64,000 nucleotides of DNA, taken from positions 124,001-188,000 of the forward strand of contig JALCLH010000004.1 of the NCBI GenBank assembly GCA_022647765.1, given 5' to 3'. A program made the translations under genes and the position numbers. Source of the DNA: Acidipropionibacterium sp. (GTDB lineage: Bacteria > Actinomycetota > Actinomycetes > Propionibacteriales > Propionibacteriaceae). The notes beneath the pieces are model-generated. The model did not search any database, was not told where the DNA came from, and saw nothing but the letters and a program-made list of their open reading frames with translations. Numbering within the stretch: position 1 is the stretch's first letter; each line of letters opens with the position of its first letter. Shown piece by piece: positions 8,836 to 17,836 of the stretch.

Positions 8836-10021
8836 TCACCGCTCCTGGGCAGCGGGAGCCAGGATCGCCACGCACTCCACATGGTGGGTCATCGGGAACA
8901 GGTCGAAGGCGCGGATCGAGACCGGGCGGTAGCCCCCCTCGGCGAACAGCGACAGGTCCCTGGCCAGGGAGGCCGGGGTCGCAGGCCACATGGGCGACCG
9001 CCCTGGGACGCCGGCCCACCACGTCGGCCACCACCCGGCGTCCGGCCCCCTTGCGCGGGGGATCCAGCACGACGAGATCGGCGTGCCGGGCCAGCTGCCG
9101 CATCGTCCTCTCGGTGCGTCCAGCCACGAACCGTCCCTCGACATTGCGCCGGGCCAGACCGACGGCCCGCCGGGAGACCTCGACCCCCTCCACCCGGGCC
9201 CCCGCCCGGGCCAGCGAGGCGGCGAACAGGCCGACCCCGCAGTAGAGATCCAGGGCCTTGTCGCCGGGGCCGGGCTCCAGCCCGTCGAGAACCGCCCGGG
9301 TCAGCACCTGGGCGGCCTGGGGGTGCACCTGCCAGAACCCGTCGGCGTCGACCTTGAGGCCCAACGGGCCGACAGTCTCGGTGACGGTGGCCGGCCCCTC
9401 CACCAGAGCGCCGTCGGCGAGCACGCTGACCCGCGGCGTCCCGGCGTCGGTCCCGGTGCCCGAGACCGTCACCTGAAGGTCCTCGGGACCCTCGGCGGCG
9501 AAGCGCCCGGCCGCCGGGCGTCCGGCGGGATGGGCGATCGGGCAGCCCTCGTCCGGCACCGGCACCAGGTCGTGGGAGCGGAAGGCCCGCAGCGCGGGGA
9601 CTCCGCCGGTGGTCCGGTAGTGCATCCGGGTCCGCCAGCCCAGACCGTCCTCGCCCTCGCGAGCCGGCTCGACGACGCCGTCCCAGTCGATCCCGGCGAT
9701 CCGGTCCAGCTGCTCGGCGACCACACGTCGCTTGAGCTCGCGCTGGAAGCCGATCTCCACATGCTGGAAGTCGCATCCGCCGCACTCCCCGGCCACCGGG
9801 CAGACCGGATCGACCCGGTGCTCGTCGGCGTCCAGCACCTCGGTGGCTGTGGCGAACCAGTGGGAGGCCTTGGAGTCGTCGATCACCTGTGCGCGGACCC
9901 GCTCCCCCGGCAGTCCGCCGCGCACGAAGACCACTCGGCCCTCGGACCGGGCCACGCAGAACCCGCCGTGGGCGACCGGGCCGAGATCCAGCTCCAGGGT
10001 CGCCGTCGTCTGCTGCGTCAT
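8836..10021 (-). CDS. Class I SAM-dependent RNA methyltransferase with TRAM domain, TrmA/RlmD family (apparent frameshift)
   Basis: Predicted to methylate C5 of a uridine in rRNA or tRNA. The N-terminal 60 residues look like a TRAM RNA-binding domain; CPVAGECGGCDFQHV provides cysteines of the RlmD-type iron-sulfur site; the SAM motif is LDLYCGVGLFA; the catalytic region has VLDPPRKGAG and then VACDP with the nucleophilic cysteine. After VACDP the frame breaks: an extra C in a run near 8975-8980 separates it from ASLARDLSLFAEGGY, which continues to the stop at 8836. The same gene lies beside the KimA/RCK genes in mycobacteria (Rv2689c). The target base cannot be told from sequence. Confidence 0.8.
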
Positions 10022-10027
10022 CAGGTC

Positions 10028-12085
10028 TCATTCCTCTCGGGGCCGTCCTGGCCATCCTTGTCCACCGCACCCGCAGGGCCGCCTGGAATCGCGCCAGGAC
10101 CGCGGATCGTTGCGGCGCCAGCGTCGCTCGGCGTAGCGCGAGGAGCTGAGCTGGTAGGGCACCGTGGAGATCAGCACGCCGGGCATCAGGTGCAGCCGCG
10201 CCCGGATCACCACCCCGGTCTGGTTGTGCAGCAGCTGCTCCCACCAGTGCCCGACGACGTACTCGGGAATGAAGACCTCGACCATGTCGCGGGGATTCTC
10301 GCTGCGGATGCGCCGGATGTGCTCGATGAAGGGATTGGTGATCTCCCGGTAGGGCGAGGCGATGACCTTGATCGGGACGTCGACCTCTTCCTCCTGCCAG
10401 GTGGAGAGCACCTTCTCGGTGTCGTCGGGATCGACGTCGACGGTCACCGCCTCGAGGAAGGTCGGCACGGTCGCCTTCGCGAACTGCAGGGCGCGCATCG
10501 TGGGCTTGTTGAGGTCGGCGACCATCACCACCGCGTGCACCCGGGAGGGCAGCGCCCGGTCCGAGGCGTCGGAGAGCTCCAGCTCGGCGTGCACCTTGTG
10601 GTAGTGGCGGTGGATCGCCTTCATGAGCGCGAAGATGGCCGCCATCGCGAGCAGGGCCAGGTAGGCGCCGTGAACGAACTTCGAGATGAGGATGATGATG
10701 AGCACGACGCCGGTCATCACCAGGCCGATGCCGTTGATGACCCGGGACCGCTGCCAACTGCGGCGCTGCTCCCTGGGGGCCCGGACGTCCACCCTGAGTC
10801 TGCGGGTCCAGTGCCGCAGCATGCCGGTCTGGCTCACCGTGAAGGAGATGAAGACGCCGACCACGTAGAGCTGGATCAGCGCGGTGACCGAGGCGTTGAA
10901 CACCAGCACCAGGACGGCGGCCCCGACGGCCAGCGTGATGATGCCGTTGGAGTAGGCCAGCCGGTCGCCGCGGGTGTGCAGCTGGCGGGGCAGGAAGCCG
11001 TCCTTGGCGAGGATGGAGCCGAGCACCGGGAAGCCGTTGAAGGCGGTGTTGGCGGCCAGGAAGAGGATCACCATGGTGCAGATGATCATGATGTAGAAGC
11101 CCGGCCGGAAGGTGTCGAAGAAGACCGTGCGGGCCAGCTGGCCGACCACCGTGGTCTGGCTGGTGAGCGGGTGGCCGTTGGGGCCGATGATCCGCGATCC
11201 GCCGCCCATCGAGTCGAACATCTGGACCCCGGTGACCCGGGACAGCACGATGATGCCCATCAGCATCGAGACCGCGATCCCGCCCAGCAGGGCCAGGGTG
11301 GCCGCCGCGTTGCGGGACTTGGGCTCGCGGAAGGAGGGGACGCCGTTGGAGATCGCCTCGACGCCGGTGAGGGCGGCGCAGCCCGAGGAGAAGGTGCGCG
11401 CCAGCAGCGCCACCATCGCCAGGCCCATCAGCGAGCTGTACTTCGGCTCCCCCTGGACCACCAGCCCTGCGGTGGGGGCGCGCAGGGGTTCGCCGAGCAC
11501 GAAGATCCGGACCAGTCCCCAGATCACCATGGCGCCGACGCTCACCATGAAGGCGTAGACCGGAATCGCGAAGAAGGTCCCGGACTCCCGGGTGCCTCTC
11601 AGGTTGAGGCCGGTGAGCACGACGATGACGCCGGCCGCCGCCAGGCCCTCGTGGCCGTTGAGGGCGGGGATCATCGCCTCGGCGTTCTGGATCCCCGAGG
11701 ACACCGAGACCGCCACCGTCAGCAGATAGTCGACCAGCAGGGCGCTGGCCACCACCAGGCCCGCATTGGGGCCGAGGTTGGCGGTGGCCACCTCGTAGTC
11801 CCCGCCGCCGGACGGATAGGCGTGCACCGTCTGGCGATACGACATCACCACGACCAGCATCACGCAGGCGACCGCGATGCCGATCTTCCAGGAGAAGGCG
11901 TAACCGGCCGCGCCGGCCAGGGACAGGGTGACGAGGATCTCGTCGGGGGCGTAGGCGACGCTGGACAGCGCGTCGGAGGCGAAGACGGGCAGAGCGATCC
12001 GCTTGGGGAGCAGCGTCTGGCCCAGCTTGCTGCTCTCGAGCTTGCGCCCGATGAGCAGTCGCTTGAGGCCCTGCGTGACATTCAC
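10028..12085 (-). CDS. APC-superfamily potassium transporter, KimA-like
   Basis: A 685-residue transporter with about twelve membrane segments and a cytosolic tail of roughly 200 residues. The start (RKLESSKLGQTLLPKRIAL, then SDALSSVAYAPDEIL) and motifs such as SYRQTVHAYPSGGG, FSSGCAALTGVEAISN and TRGDRLAYSNG match what I know of Bacillus KimA (YdaO), a proton-coupled potassium importer. The tail (RVHAVVMVADLNKPTM onward) has the universal-stress-like fold that binds cyclic di-AMP in KimA. Two RCK potassium-regulatory proteins are encoded divergently next door. Databases usually call such proteins amino acid permeases; the resemblance and context favour potassium uptake. Confidence 0.78.
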   Translation of the reverse strand: MNVTQGLKRLLIGRKLESSKLGQTLLPKRIALPVFASDALSSVAYAPDEILVTLSLAGAAGYAFSWKIGIAVACVMLVVVMSYRQTVHAYPSGGGDYEVATANLGPNAGLVVASALLVDYLLTVAVSVSSGIQNAEAMIPALNGHEGLAAAGVIVVLTGLNLRGTRESGTFFAIPVYAFMVSVGAMVIWGLVRIFVLGEPLRAPTAGLVVQGEPKYSSLMGLAMVALLARTFSSGCAALTGVEAISNGVPSFREPKSRNAAATLALLGGIAVSMLMGIIVLSRVTGVQMFDSMGGGSRIIGPNGHPLTSQTTVVGQLARTVFFDTFRPGFYIMIICTMVILFLAANTAFNGFPVLGSILAKDGFLPRQLHTRGDRLAYSNGIITLAVGAAVLVLVFNASVTALIQLYVVGVFISFTVSQTGMLRHWTRRLRVDVRAPREQRRSWQRSRVINGIGLVMTGVVLIIILISKFVHGAYLALLAMAAIFALMKAIHRHYHKVHAELELSDASDRALPSRVHAVVMVADLNKPTMRALQFAKATVPTFLEAVTVDVDPDDTEKVLSTWQEEEVDVPIKVIASPYREITNPFIEHIRRIRSENPRDMVEVFIPEYVVGHWWEQLLHNQTGVVIRARLHLMPGVLISTVPYQLSSSRYAERRWRRNDPRSWRDSRRPCGCGGQGWPGRPREE

Positions 12086-12187
12086 GAGCGGCCACTCTAC
12101 GTCCGAGCGAGCCGCTCAGAACACGGGCGGTGCGACAGCGCGGCGCCGACAGGGCAGAATGACCCGAGGAAGTGACGGGAGGGTCAC

Positions 12188-12850
12188 GTGCACATCGTCA
12201 TCATGGGATGCGGCCGAGTCGGTTCGAGCCTGGCCAGGTCTCTGGAGAAGCGCGGTCACAGCGTTGCTGTGATCGATCAGGAGGCCGAGGCGTTCCGCCG
12301 TCTCGGCCCGGAGTTCCGCGGCGTCACGGTGCTGGGGGTCGGATTCGACCGCACCGTGCTGGAGAAGGCCGATATCCGCAATGCGGACGGGTTCGCCGCG
12401 GTCTCCAGCGGCGACAACTCGAATGTGCTGGCCGCTCGGGTGGTGCACGAGGAGTTCGGCATCGAGAATGTGGTGGCCCGGATCTACGACCAGGGCCGCG
12501 CGGAGGTCTACGAGAGGCTCGGCATCCCGACGGTGGCGACCGTCCGGTGGGCGGCCGACCAGGTGCTGCGCAGCATGATGCCGGAGGGCTCCGAGCCGGC
12601 CTGGCGGGACCCCTCGGGGCAGGCCAGGCTGATCCGGGTCAACACCCACACCGGCTGGGTGGGGATGAAGATCAGCGCGATCCAGGATCAGATCCACACC
12701 CCGCTGCCCTTCCTGCAGCGTTTCGGCACCGGCATCGTGCCCTCCCCCTCGACCCTGCTGCAGGACGGCGACGTCGTCTACGCGGCGGTCGAGGTCGAGC
12801 GGGTTCCGGAGGTCGAGCGGCTGCTCGCCGCTCCCCCGGCCCGTCGTTGA
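12188..12850 (+). CDS. TrkA-type RCK potassium uptake regulator, CeoB-like
   Basis: A 220-residue cytosolic RCK protein: Rossmann NAD-binding half (GCGRVGSSLA, acidic residue in VIDQEAEAF) and a C-terminal RCK_C half from about residue 135 (IRVNTHTGWVGMKISAIQ). Such proteins gate potassium transporters in response to nucleotides. The start is GTG behind GGGAGGG. A paralogue follows 30 bases later and a KimA-like transporter lies divergent across 102 bases, the same arrangement as ceoB/ceoC and Rv2690c in M. tuberculosis. No TrkH/TrkG membrane subunit is in the window. Confidence 0.87.
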   Translation: MHIVIMGCGRVGSSLARSLEKRGHSVAVIDQEAEAFRRLGPEFRGVTVLGVGFDRTVLEKADIRNADGFAAVSSGDNSNVLAARVVHEEFGIENVVARIYDQGRAEVYERLGIPTVATVRWAADQVLRSMMPEGSEPAWRDPSGQARLIRVNTHTGWVGMKISAIQDQIHTPLPFLQRFGTGIVPSPSTLLQDGDVVYAAVEVERVPEVERLLAAPPARR

Positions 12851-12879
12851 GCCGGACCATTCTCTGAAAGGCATCTCCA

Positions 12880-13542
12880 TTGCGCATCGCCATCGTCGGG
12901 GCCGGCAACGTCGGCCGTTCCATCGCCCGTGAGCTCATCGCGCACGGACACGAGATCCTGCTCATCGACAGGAATCCGCACGCCATGCAGCCCGACACCG
13001 TGCCCGAGGCCGAGTGGCTGTGCGCCGACGCCTGTGAGCTGGACTCCCTGGACGAGGCGCGGCTCGACCTGTGCGACGTGTCGATCTCGGCTACCGGTGA
13101 CGACAAGGCCAATCTGGTGCACTCGCTGCTGGCCAAGACCGAGTTCGGGGTGCCGCGCACGGTGGCGCGGGTGAATCACCCGAGCAATGAGTGGATGTTC
13201 GACGAGGTGTGGGGGGTGGATGTCGCCGTCTCCACCCCGAGGCTGATGGCCGCGCTGGTGGAGGAGGCGGTGACCGTCGGCGATCTGGTGCGGCTGTTCA
13301 CCTTCCAGAAGGGCCGGGCGAATCTGGTGGAGCTCACCCTGCCCGATGCCAGCCCGCGGGTCGGCGAGCGGGTCCGCGACATCCAGCTGCCCGGCGACGG
13401 GGTGCTGGTGGCGGTGATCCGGGACGGTCAGGGCCGGGTCCCCGAGCGGGACGCCGCCCTGGAGGCCGGCGACGAGCTGCTGTTCATCGTCTCACCGAAC
13501 TACGAGTCGGATCTGGTCCAGCTCCTCGCGCCCAAGGAGTGA
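12880..13542 (+). CDS. TrkA-type RCK potassium uptake regulator, CeoC-like
   Basis: Second RCK protein, also 220 residues, with GAGNVGRSIA and LIDRNPHAM in the NAD domain and an RCK_C half (VELTLPDASPRVGERVRDIQ). It begins with the rare start TTG, preceded by GAAAGG at a good distance, and is co-transcribed with the previous gene. The pair probably forms hetero- or homo-oligomeric gating rings on a potassium transporter. The 3' end faces the OB-fold gene convergently. Confidence 0.87.
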   Translation: MRIAIVGAGNVGRSIARELIAHGHEILLIDRNPHAMQPDTVPEAEWLCADACELDSLDEARLDLCDVSISATGDDKANLVHSLLAKTEFGVPRTVARVNHPSNEWMFDEVWGVDVAVSTPRLMAALVEEAVTVGDLVRLFTFQKGRANLVELTLPDASPRVGERVRDIQLPGDGVLVAVIRDGQGRVPERDAALEAGDELLFIVSPNYESDLVQLLAPKE

Positions 13543-13570
13543 CGCAACCGTTTGCCACCCCTTTTGCTGT

Positions 13571-13978
13571 TCAGTCACTCAACAGCTGATATTTCGGGTT
13601 GTAGATGACCCTCTGACCGTCGTTGACGGCGATCAGCCCGTCCACGGCCAGCCGGCGCCCGGCCCGCAGGCCCGGGATGCGGCGTCTGCCCATCCAGACC
13701 AGGTGCACCGACCCGGTGCCGTCGTTCAGCTCGGCCTCCAGCCACCGGTTGGTGCCCTTCGGGTTGAGGGTGAGCACCTCGATCCGGCCCTGGATGTGCA
13801 CCCTGGTCCGCGACTGGGCGTCTGCGATGGTGCTGGCGCCGGCGTCCAGGGCCTCTTTGCGCAGCTCGTCGTCAGCGAGATCGTCGTTGGAGGCGGCGAA
13901 CCGGTAGAGGACCCGGCGCAGCACACCCGGCCTGGGGCGGGAACCGCCGGTGCCCGGGGCCTTGCCGGAGGCGGCCAT
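13571..13978 (-). CDS. Small OB-fold nucleic-acid-binding protein
   Basis: A 135-residue protein. From about residue 55 it shows a five-strand OB-fold pattern (RVHIQGRIEVL, WLEAELNDGTGSVHLVWMGRRRIPGL, GRRLAVDGLI) like that of RecG or tRNA anticodon-binding domains. It equals the mycobacterial Rv2694c type and keeps that position next to DUF3710 and dut. Its ATG overlaps the stop of the DUF3710 gene. The DUF3159 membrane protein gene that often sits here is absent. The role is unknown; single-strand nucleic acid binding is the family inference. Confidence 0.75.
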   Translation of the reverse strand: MAASGKAPGTGGSRPRPGVLRRVLYRFAASNDDLADDELRKEALDAGASTIADAQSRTRVHIQGRIEVLTLNPKGTNRWLEAELNDGTGSVHLVWMGRRRIPGLRAGRRLAVDGLIAVNDGQRVIYNPKYQLLSD

Positions 13979-14709
13979 CAGGACTCCTCGCCCTGCTGCA
14001 GCTCGTCGGGGACCTTGAGCGGAATGACGTCGCCCGGCACCCGGGGCCGGTCGTCGCGGCGCACCACCAGGTTGCAGAAGAACTCCATCAGCAGCTGTCC
14101 GGTGGAGTCCAGGCTCTCGCCGACGGCGGCGTCCCCCATCAGGACGCCTCTCAGCAGCCAGCGCGGCCCCTGGGCGAGCCAGCTGCGCGAGACGTGGTAG
14201 CCGGGCTGATTGTCGGGGCCGTTCATCGGCACCACGCGGTGCAGCTCGGCTCCCAGCGGACCGTCGGTGACGGCGGCCTGACCGCCCTGGGCCGTGGTGC
14301 CCTCGATCATCTCCTGGTGGATCTGGCTGATCATCTCGCCGGTCGAGGGGGCGGCGAACAGCGCCACCTCCAGCGCGTTGTTGTCGCGGACCACCAGCAG
14401 GCTCTGGACCTCGCCGGTGTCCTGGTCGATCTGGATCTGCATCTGCATGTTCTCGAAGGGGGTGACGATCAGCGACCCGAAGTCGAGCCGGGTGACGTCG
14501 TCGGCGTCCAGATCCACCTCGTCGATGTCGAAGGGCCCGTCCTCGCGCTCCAGGTTGACGCGATAGGCGTCGTCGGAGTCGTCCTCGCCGGAGTCCTCGT
14601 CCTCCTCGACCGGCTCAGCATCCTCCGGGTCCTCGGTGGACTCGTCCTCCTCGAGCTCGATCTCCTCCTCGACGTCGTCGTCCGTCCTCTTCCTGCGACC
14701 GAAGATCAC
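13978..14709 (-). CDS. DUF3710 family protein
   Basis: A 243-residue cytosolic protein conserved in Actinobacteria but without established function. It has a strongly acidic N-terminal stretch (about residues 11-48, nearly all Glu/Asp with a KRT start) followed by the globular DUF3710 domain (DLDADDVTRLDFGSLIV, then MQMQIQIDQDTG). Its stop overlaps the start of the OB-fold gene, and dut lies 72 bases upstream on the same strand, the conserved actinobacterial order. The low-complexity acidic tail may be disordered. Confidence 0.82.
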   Translation of the reverse strand: MIFGRRKRTDDDVEEEIELEEDESTEDPEDAEPVEEDEDSGEDDSDDAYRVNLEREDGPFDIDEVDLDADDVTRLDFGSLIVTPFENMQMQIQIDQDTGEVQSLLVVRDNNALEVALFAAPSTGEMISQIHQEMIEGTTAQGGQAAVTDGPLGAELHRVVPMNGPDNQPGYHVSRSWLAQGPRWLLRGVLMGDAAVGESLDSTGQLLMEFFCNLVVRRDDRPRVPGDVIPLKVPDELQQGEES

Positions 14710-14781
14710 AACCGGGTCCTTCCATGTTTGGCGCAGCGGTGGAGCCGCCAGGGGGCGTCACCGCAGTCTATCCACGAGCCG

Positions 14782-15240
14782 TCAGGACGCCGCCACGCCG
14801 GTCGATCCGTAGCCGGCGTCTCCGCGCGAGGAGCCGGGGAGCTCCGGTACCGGGAGGAATCGCGCCCGCAGCACCGGCAGCACCACCAGCTGGGCGATCC
14901 GGTCCCCGGCGTCCAGATGGATGGCCTGCTCCCGGTCGGTGTTGATGAGCAGGATCTTCAGCTCGCCGCGGTATCCGGAGTCGATGGTGCCCGGGGTGTT
15001 GACGATGCTCAGTCCGGTCCGCGCGGCCATTCCGGAGCGCGGGTTGACCAGGCCGACACAGCCCGGCGGCAGTGCGATCCGCACCCCGGTGGGCACCAGG
15101 ACCCGCTGGCCGGGCGCCAGATCGACCGGCACCGTGGTGGACAGGTCGGCGCCGGCGTCTCCGGGAAGGGCGTAGTGCGGGGCATGAGCCCCTTCATCGA
15201 GGACCATCGGGACGTCGATCGTCTCGTTCGTCTGGGTCAT
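14782..15240 (-). CDS. dut: dUTP diphosphatase
   Basis: Hydrolyses dUTP to dUMP and pyrophosphate, keeping uracil out of DNA and feeding dTMP synthesis. The 152-residue protein has all five trimeric dUTPase motifs in order: GDAGADLST, NPRSGMAAR, NTPGTIDSGYRGE with the catalytic Asp/Tyr, GDRIAQLVV and the C-terminal GSSRGDAGYGSTG. The ATG overlaps the stop of the DUF3093 gene (ATGA). A dCTP deaminase gene of possibly bifunctional type is also in this window, so the cell may have two routes to dUMP. Confidence 0.95.
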   Translation of the reverse strand: MTQTNETIDVPMVLDEGAHAPHYALPGDAGADLSTTVPVDLAPGQRVLVPTGVRIALPPGCVGLVNPRSGMAARTGLSIVNTPGTIDSGYRGELKILLINTDREQAIHLDAGDRIAQLVVLPVLRARFLPVPELPGSSRGDAGYGSTGVAAS

Positions 15241-15720
15241 GGCGTCTCCTGGCTGGTGGATGTGTCGAGATGGCCGCGGACCACCGCGGCCAGCCGGTCG
15301 GGGTGCCGGCTGGAGATGATCCACGCCGGATGGGGGTCGGCCGGATCGGCCAGCCGGAGCACCACCCCGGTGGAGATCCATGGCCGGGTGACCAGGAAGG
15401 ATCCGATCTGATGGCTGCTGTGCAGGCACGGTGGTCATGGTCTCGGCGTCGCAGCCGCGCACCCGGTCCAGCCAGCGCCACTCGATGCGGTTGCGCCCGA
15501 CCTCCAGCGCCTCGGCGTCGGCGCGGATCCGGGTCCCGCCGACCGCCAGCCCGGCCCACAGCACCAGGCCGCAGAACACCAGGCAGATCCCGACGGCGGT
15601 CAGGGTCGGTATCCAGGCCAGGACGGCGACCACCAGCGAGAGGGCGAAGAGCCCGAGGATGAGCCACCACCACCAGGACATGTGCAGCCGCTCGACGTAC
15701 TCATCGGTCGTCGCCGGCAT
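15237..15720 (-). CDS. DUF3093 family membrane protein (apparent frameshift)
   Basis: A small protein with two close membrane segments (WWWWLILGLFALSLVVAVLA and the segment after it) followed by a PH-like cytosolic part (EVGRNRIEWRWLDRVRGCDAE). After about 100 residues the frame shifts near 15422-15428: the original frame would run on into dut, while the shifted frame gives HQIGSFLVTRPWISTGVVLR and LADPADPHPAWIISSRHPDRL, typical of the DUF3093 C-terminus, and stops in ATGA overlap with dut. An apparent DUF3093-Dut fusion is therefore an artefact. The start at 15720 (MPATTDEYVERL) fits the family; 15747 is possible. Function unknown. Confidence 0.75.
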
Positions 15721-15833
15721 ATGTGGCGTCACAGGCGTATCTGGCATCGCAAGGGGGAAGGCCGGCTCCCCGCACCTCCTTCATGGTGACGCGCTCGTGG
15801 TGAAGTCCCAGCAGGAACCATAGGATGGTGGCC

Positions 15834-16097
15834 ATGATCTCTGACAAGCTGTTCTGGAAGGTGTACGCCGGGATTGCCGGCGCCGTCGCCACATTGGCCG
15901 CTCAGAAGGCCGCCTCCCTGGTGTGGCGGATGGTGACCGACGACGATGCGCCGCCGATCTCCGATGATCTGGATGTCTCGACGGGCAAGGCCCTCAGCTG
16001 GGTGCTGGTCAGCGGGTTCGGCGTGGCCGCCAGCCAGCTGCTGGTCAGCCGGGCGATCGAGCGCCAGCACCTGGCGCGCAAGGCGGCGGCGAACTGA
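15834..16097 (+). CDS. DUF4235 family small membrane protein
   Basis: An 87-residue protein with two membrane segments (KVYAGIAGAVATLAAQ and LSWVLVSGFGVAASQLLV) separated by an acidic turn containing the family-typical WRMVTDDDAPPISDDLD. Function is unknown. The ATG at 15834 has AGGATGG six bases upstream; the ATG at 15825 would add three residues and is equally possible. It diverges from DUF3093 and converges on DUF4193. Confidence 0.78.
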   Translation: MISDKLFWKVYAGIAGAVATLAAQKAASLVWRMVTDDDAPPISDDLDVSTGKALSWVLVSGFGVAASQLLVSRAIERQHLARKAAAN

Positions 16098-16144
16098 CCG
16101 CGGCCGGCCGCGACGAGGCCGCGGACCGGGACGCCGGGCCGGCC

Positions 16145-16441
16145 TCAGACGCAGTCGACGCAGTAGGGCTTGCCGTCGCGGACCTCGGCCAGCTGGGAGC
16201 GTCCCTTCACCAGGAAACATGAGGCGCAGGTGAACTCCCCCGACTGGCGGGGCAGCACCCGGACGGTGAGCTCCTCGTGGGACAGGTCGGCACCGGGCAG
16301 CTCGAAGGACTCGGCCGCCTCGACCTCGTCCTCGTCGACCTTTCCGGAGTTCTTGTCGTTGCGGCGACTCTTGAGTTCCTCGATGGAATCCTCATTGGGA
16401 TCATCGTCGGTCTTGCGTGGGGCGTCATAATCGGTCGCCAT
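16145..16441 (-). CDS. DUF4193 family zinc-ribbon-like protein
   Basis: A 98-residue protein starting MATDYDAPRKTDDDP, the signature of the actinobacterial DUF4193 family (Rv2699c type). The middle is acidic and probably disordered. Two CxxC pairs (CASC and CVDC) at the C-terminus should bind one zinc ion. GGGAGGG lies six bases upstream of the ATG. Function unknown; the conserved position between dut and sigA suggests a basic cellular role. Confidence 0.85.
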   Translation of the reverse strand: MATDYDAPRKTDDDPNEDSIEELKSRRNDKNSGKVDEDEVEAAESFELPGADLSHEELTVRVLPRQSGEFTCASCFLVKGRSQLAEVRDGKPYCVDCV

Positions 16442-16743
16442 AGTTGCCCTCCCGTAGCGAGTGTCGTGCCATCTGACCGGTGCCGTGCAGCGCGGTGAAG
16501 GCGCCGTGGGGAAAAGAGCGCCGGTCAATGTTCGGCCCCATGTGTATCACACCGCCCAAGACTGCCCCCAACTGCCGTCGGAACGCCGAGAGCGAAGCCG
16601 AAATCGGCCGCCGGCCCCCAGATCCAATAGGCACGGATCGAAAAGGTGCCCCAGCACCGGCGCCCCGGTAAAGTGCCGGCAGGGCTCGACTCGACAAGCA
16701 GGTACCCCCGGGACACGGCTCCCCCGGGTGGGAAGGACTGATG
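16442..16743. other. Intergenic region between divergent DUF4193 and sepH genes
   Basis: About 300 bases without a convincing gene. It must hold promoters in both directions. Near the sepH side there are two CCCCCGGG blocks (about 16705 and 16721) that could pair in RNA. I could not pick out a clear -35/-10 pair. Confidence 0.5.
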
Positions 16744-17810
16744 ATGGACAGTGCACTGAGCCCTCGGGAGATCCAGTCCAGGATCCGCTCCGGGGCCAGC
16801 CTGGACGACGTGGCCGCCGAGGCCGGCGTCCCGGTCGACCAGGTGGAGCCCTTCGCCGTGCCGGTGCTGGCCGAGCTCGAGCACATCGTGGAGACGGCCC
16901 TCGACTGCCCGGTCCGCCGGCACGCCGATCCCGGAGCGCATCGCAGCCTGCGGACGGTTGTCGGTCAGGTGTGCGGTTCCCACGGCATCGATGAGGCGGA
17001 TCTCCACTGGCGCTGCTGGCGCCACCAGGATCGCAGCTGGGCGGTGCTGGCCACCTGGCAGGGTGAGCCGGGGCCCGGCGAGGGAGAGGCCACCTTCCGG
17101 TTCGATCCGCGGGGCCGCTACTCCAGCCCCCAGGACGCCGGCGCCCGCTGGCTGGTCGACGATCGCGGTCCGGTGTCAAGGCCGAAGGCCGGTCCGGCCA
17201 ATCCCGATGAGGAGCCCACCATCGACCTGCACGACGAGCTGGCGATCGTGCGCGCGGTGGCCGATCGGCCGCAGCGCGGTGCGGGACGCGCGGGACGGCG
17301 TCCCGACACCGAACCACCGAGATCACAGCCGGATGACGCCCACCGTGCCGACGGCGCCGACCACCCGCTTCCCGCCCTGCCCGGGATGACCGAGACCAAC
17401 GGCGTCTACGACTTCGCGCCGAGCACCGACCAGCAGATGGACACCCTGTACGAGATGCTGGCGGGTTCCAGGAGGATTCGGTCAACATCTATCAGGGCCT
17501 GGAGGATCCGCCGGTGGTTCCCCCGGCCCCAGATTCCGACCCTGGAGACGCCGATTCCGCGTCCGATCAGGCGCCGTCGGAGTCACCTGCCAAGGCCGAC
17601 GCCGAGGACTCGCCGCAGACTCGGGGGGACGCCGACAAGGCCACTGCCTCCGGGCGGCGGCCCGAGGAGCCCCAGCTCGACCTCGAGGACACCCCGGACA
17701 CCAAGTCCAGGCCGGGCGGACGGCGTCGCAAGAAGTCCAGCCGCGGCAAGCGGGCATCGGTGCCGAGTTGGGACGAGATCATGTTCGGCGGTCCCACCCC
17801 GCACGTCTGA
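16744..17810 (+). CDS. sepH: Septation protein SepH (DUF3071 family; apparent frameshift)
   Basis: SepH binds FtsZ and promotes its assembly in Actinobacteria. The N-terminal DUF3071 domain is clear (LSPREIQSRIRSGASLDDVA, then AGVPVDQVEPFAVPVLAE). The C-terminus has the family-typical basic stretch and final motif RASVPSWDEIMFG, after a long acidic, proline-rich linker. Frames change at a GGG run near 17463: one missing base joins ...YEMLAG to FQEDSVNIYQGLEDPP. A sequencing deletion is the simplest explanation. Spacing from GGAAGG favours the second of two tandem ATGs. A phosphodiesterase gene follows convergently. Confidence 0.82.
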
Positions 17811-17836
17811 GGCCCAGCCATCTGAGATTCGGGGCC

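Noticed and set aside
12205..12230. Short GGTTCGA motif resembling a tRNA T-loop
   Set aside because: It lies inside the ceoB coding sequence and no cloverleaf can be drawn around it.
14782..15747. Continuous reading frame joining DUF3093 and Dut into one protein
   Set aside because: The real DUF3093 C-terminus is in another frame and stops in ATGA overlap with the dut start, so the fusion arises from one indel.
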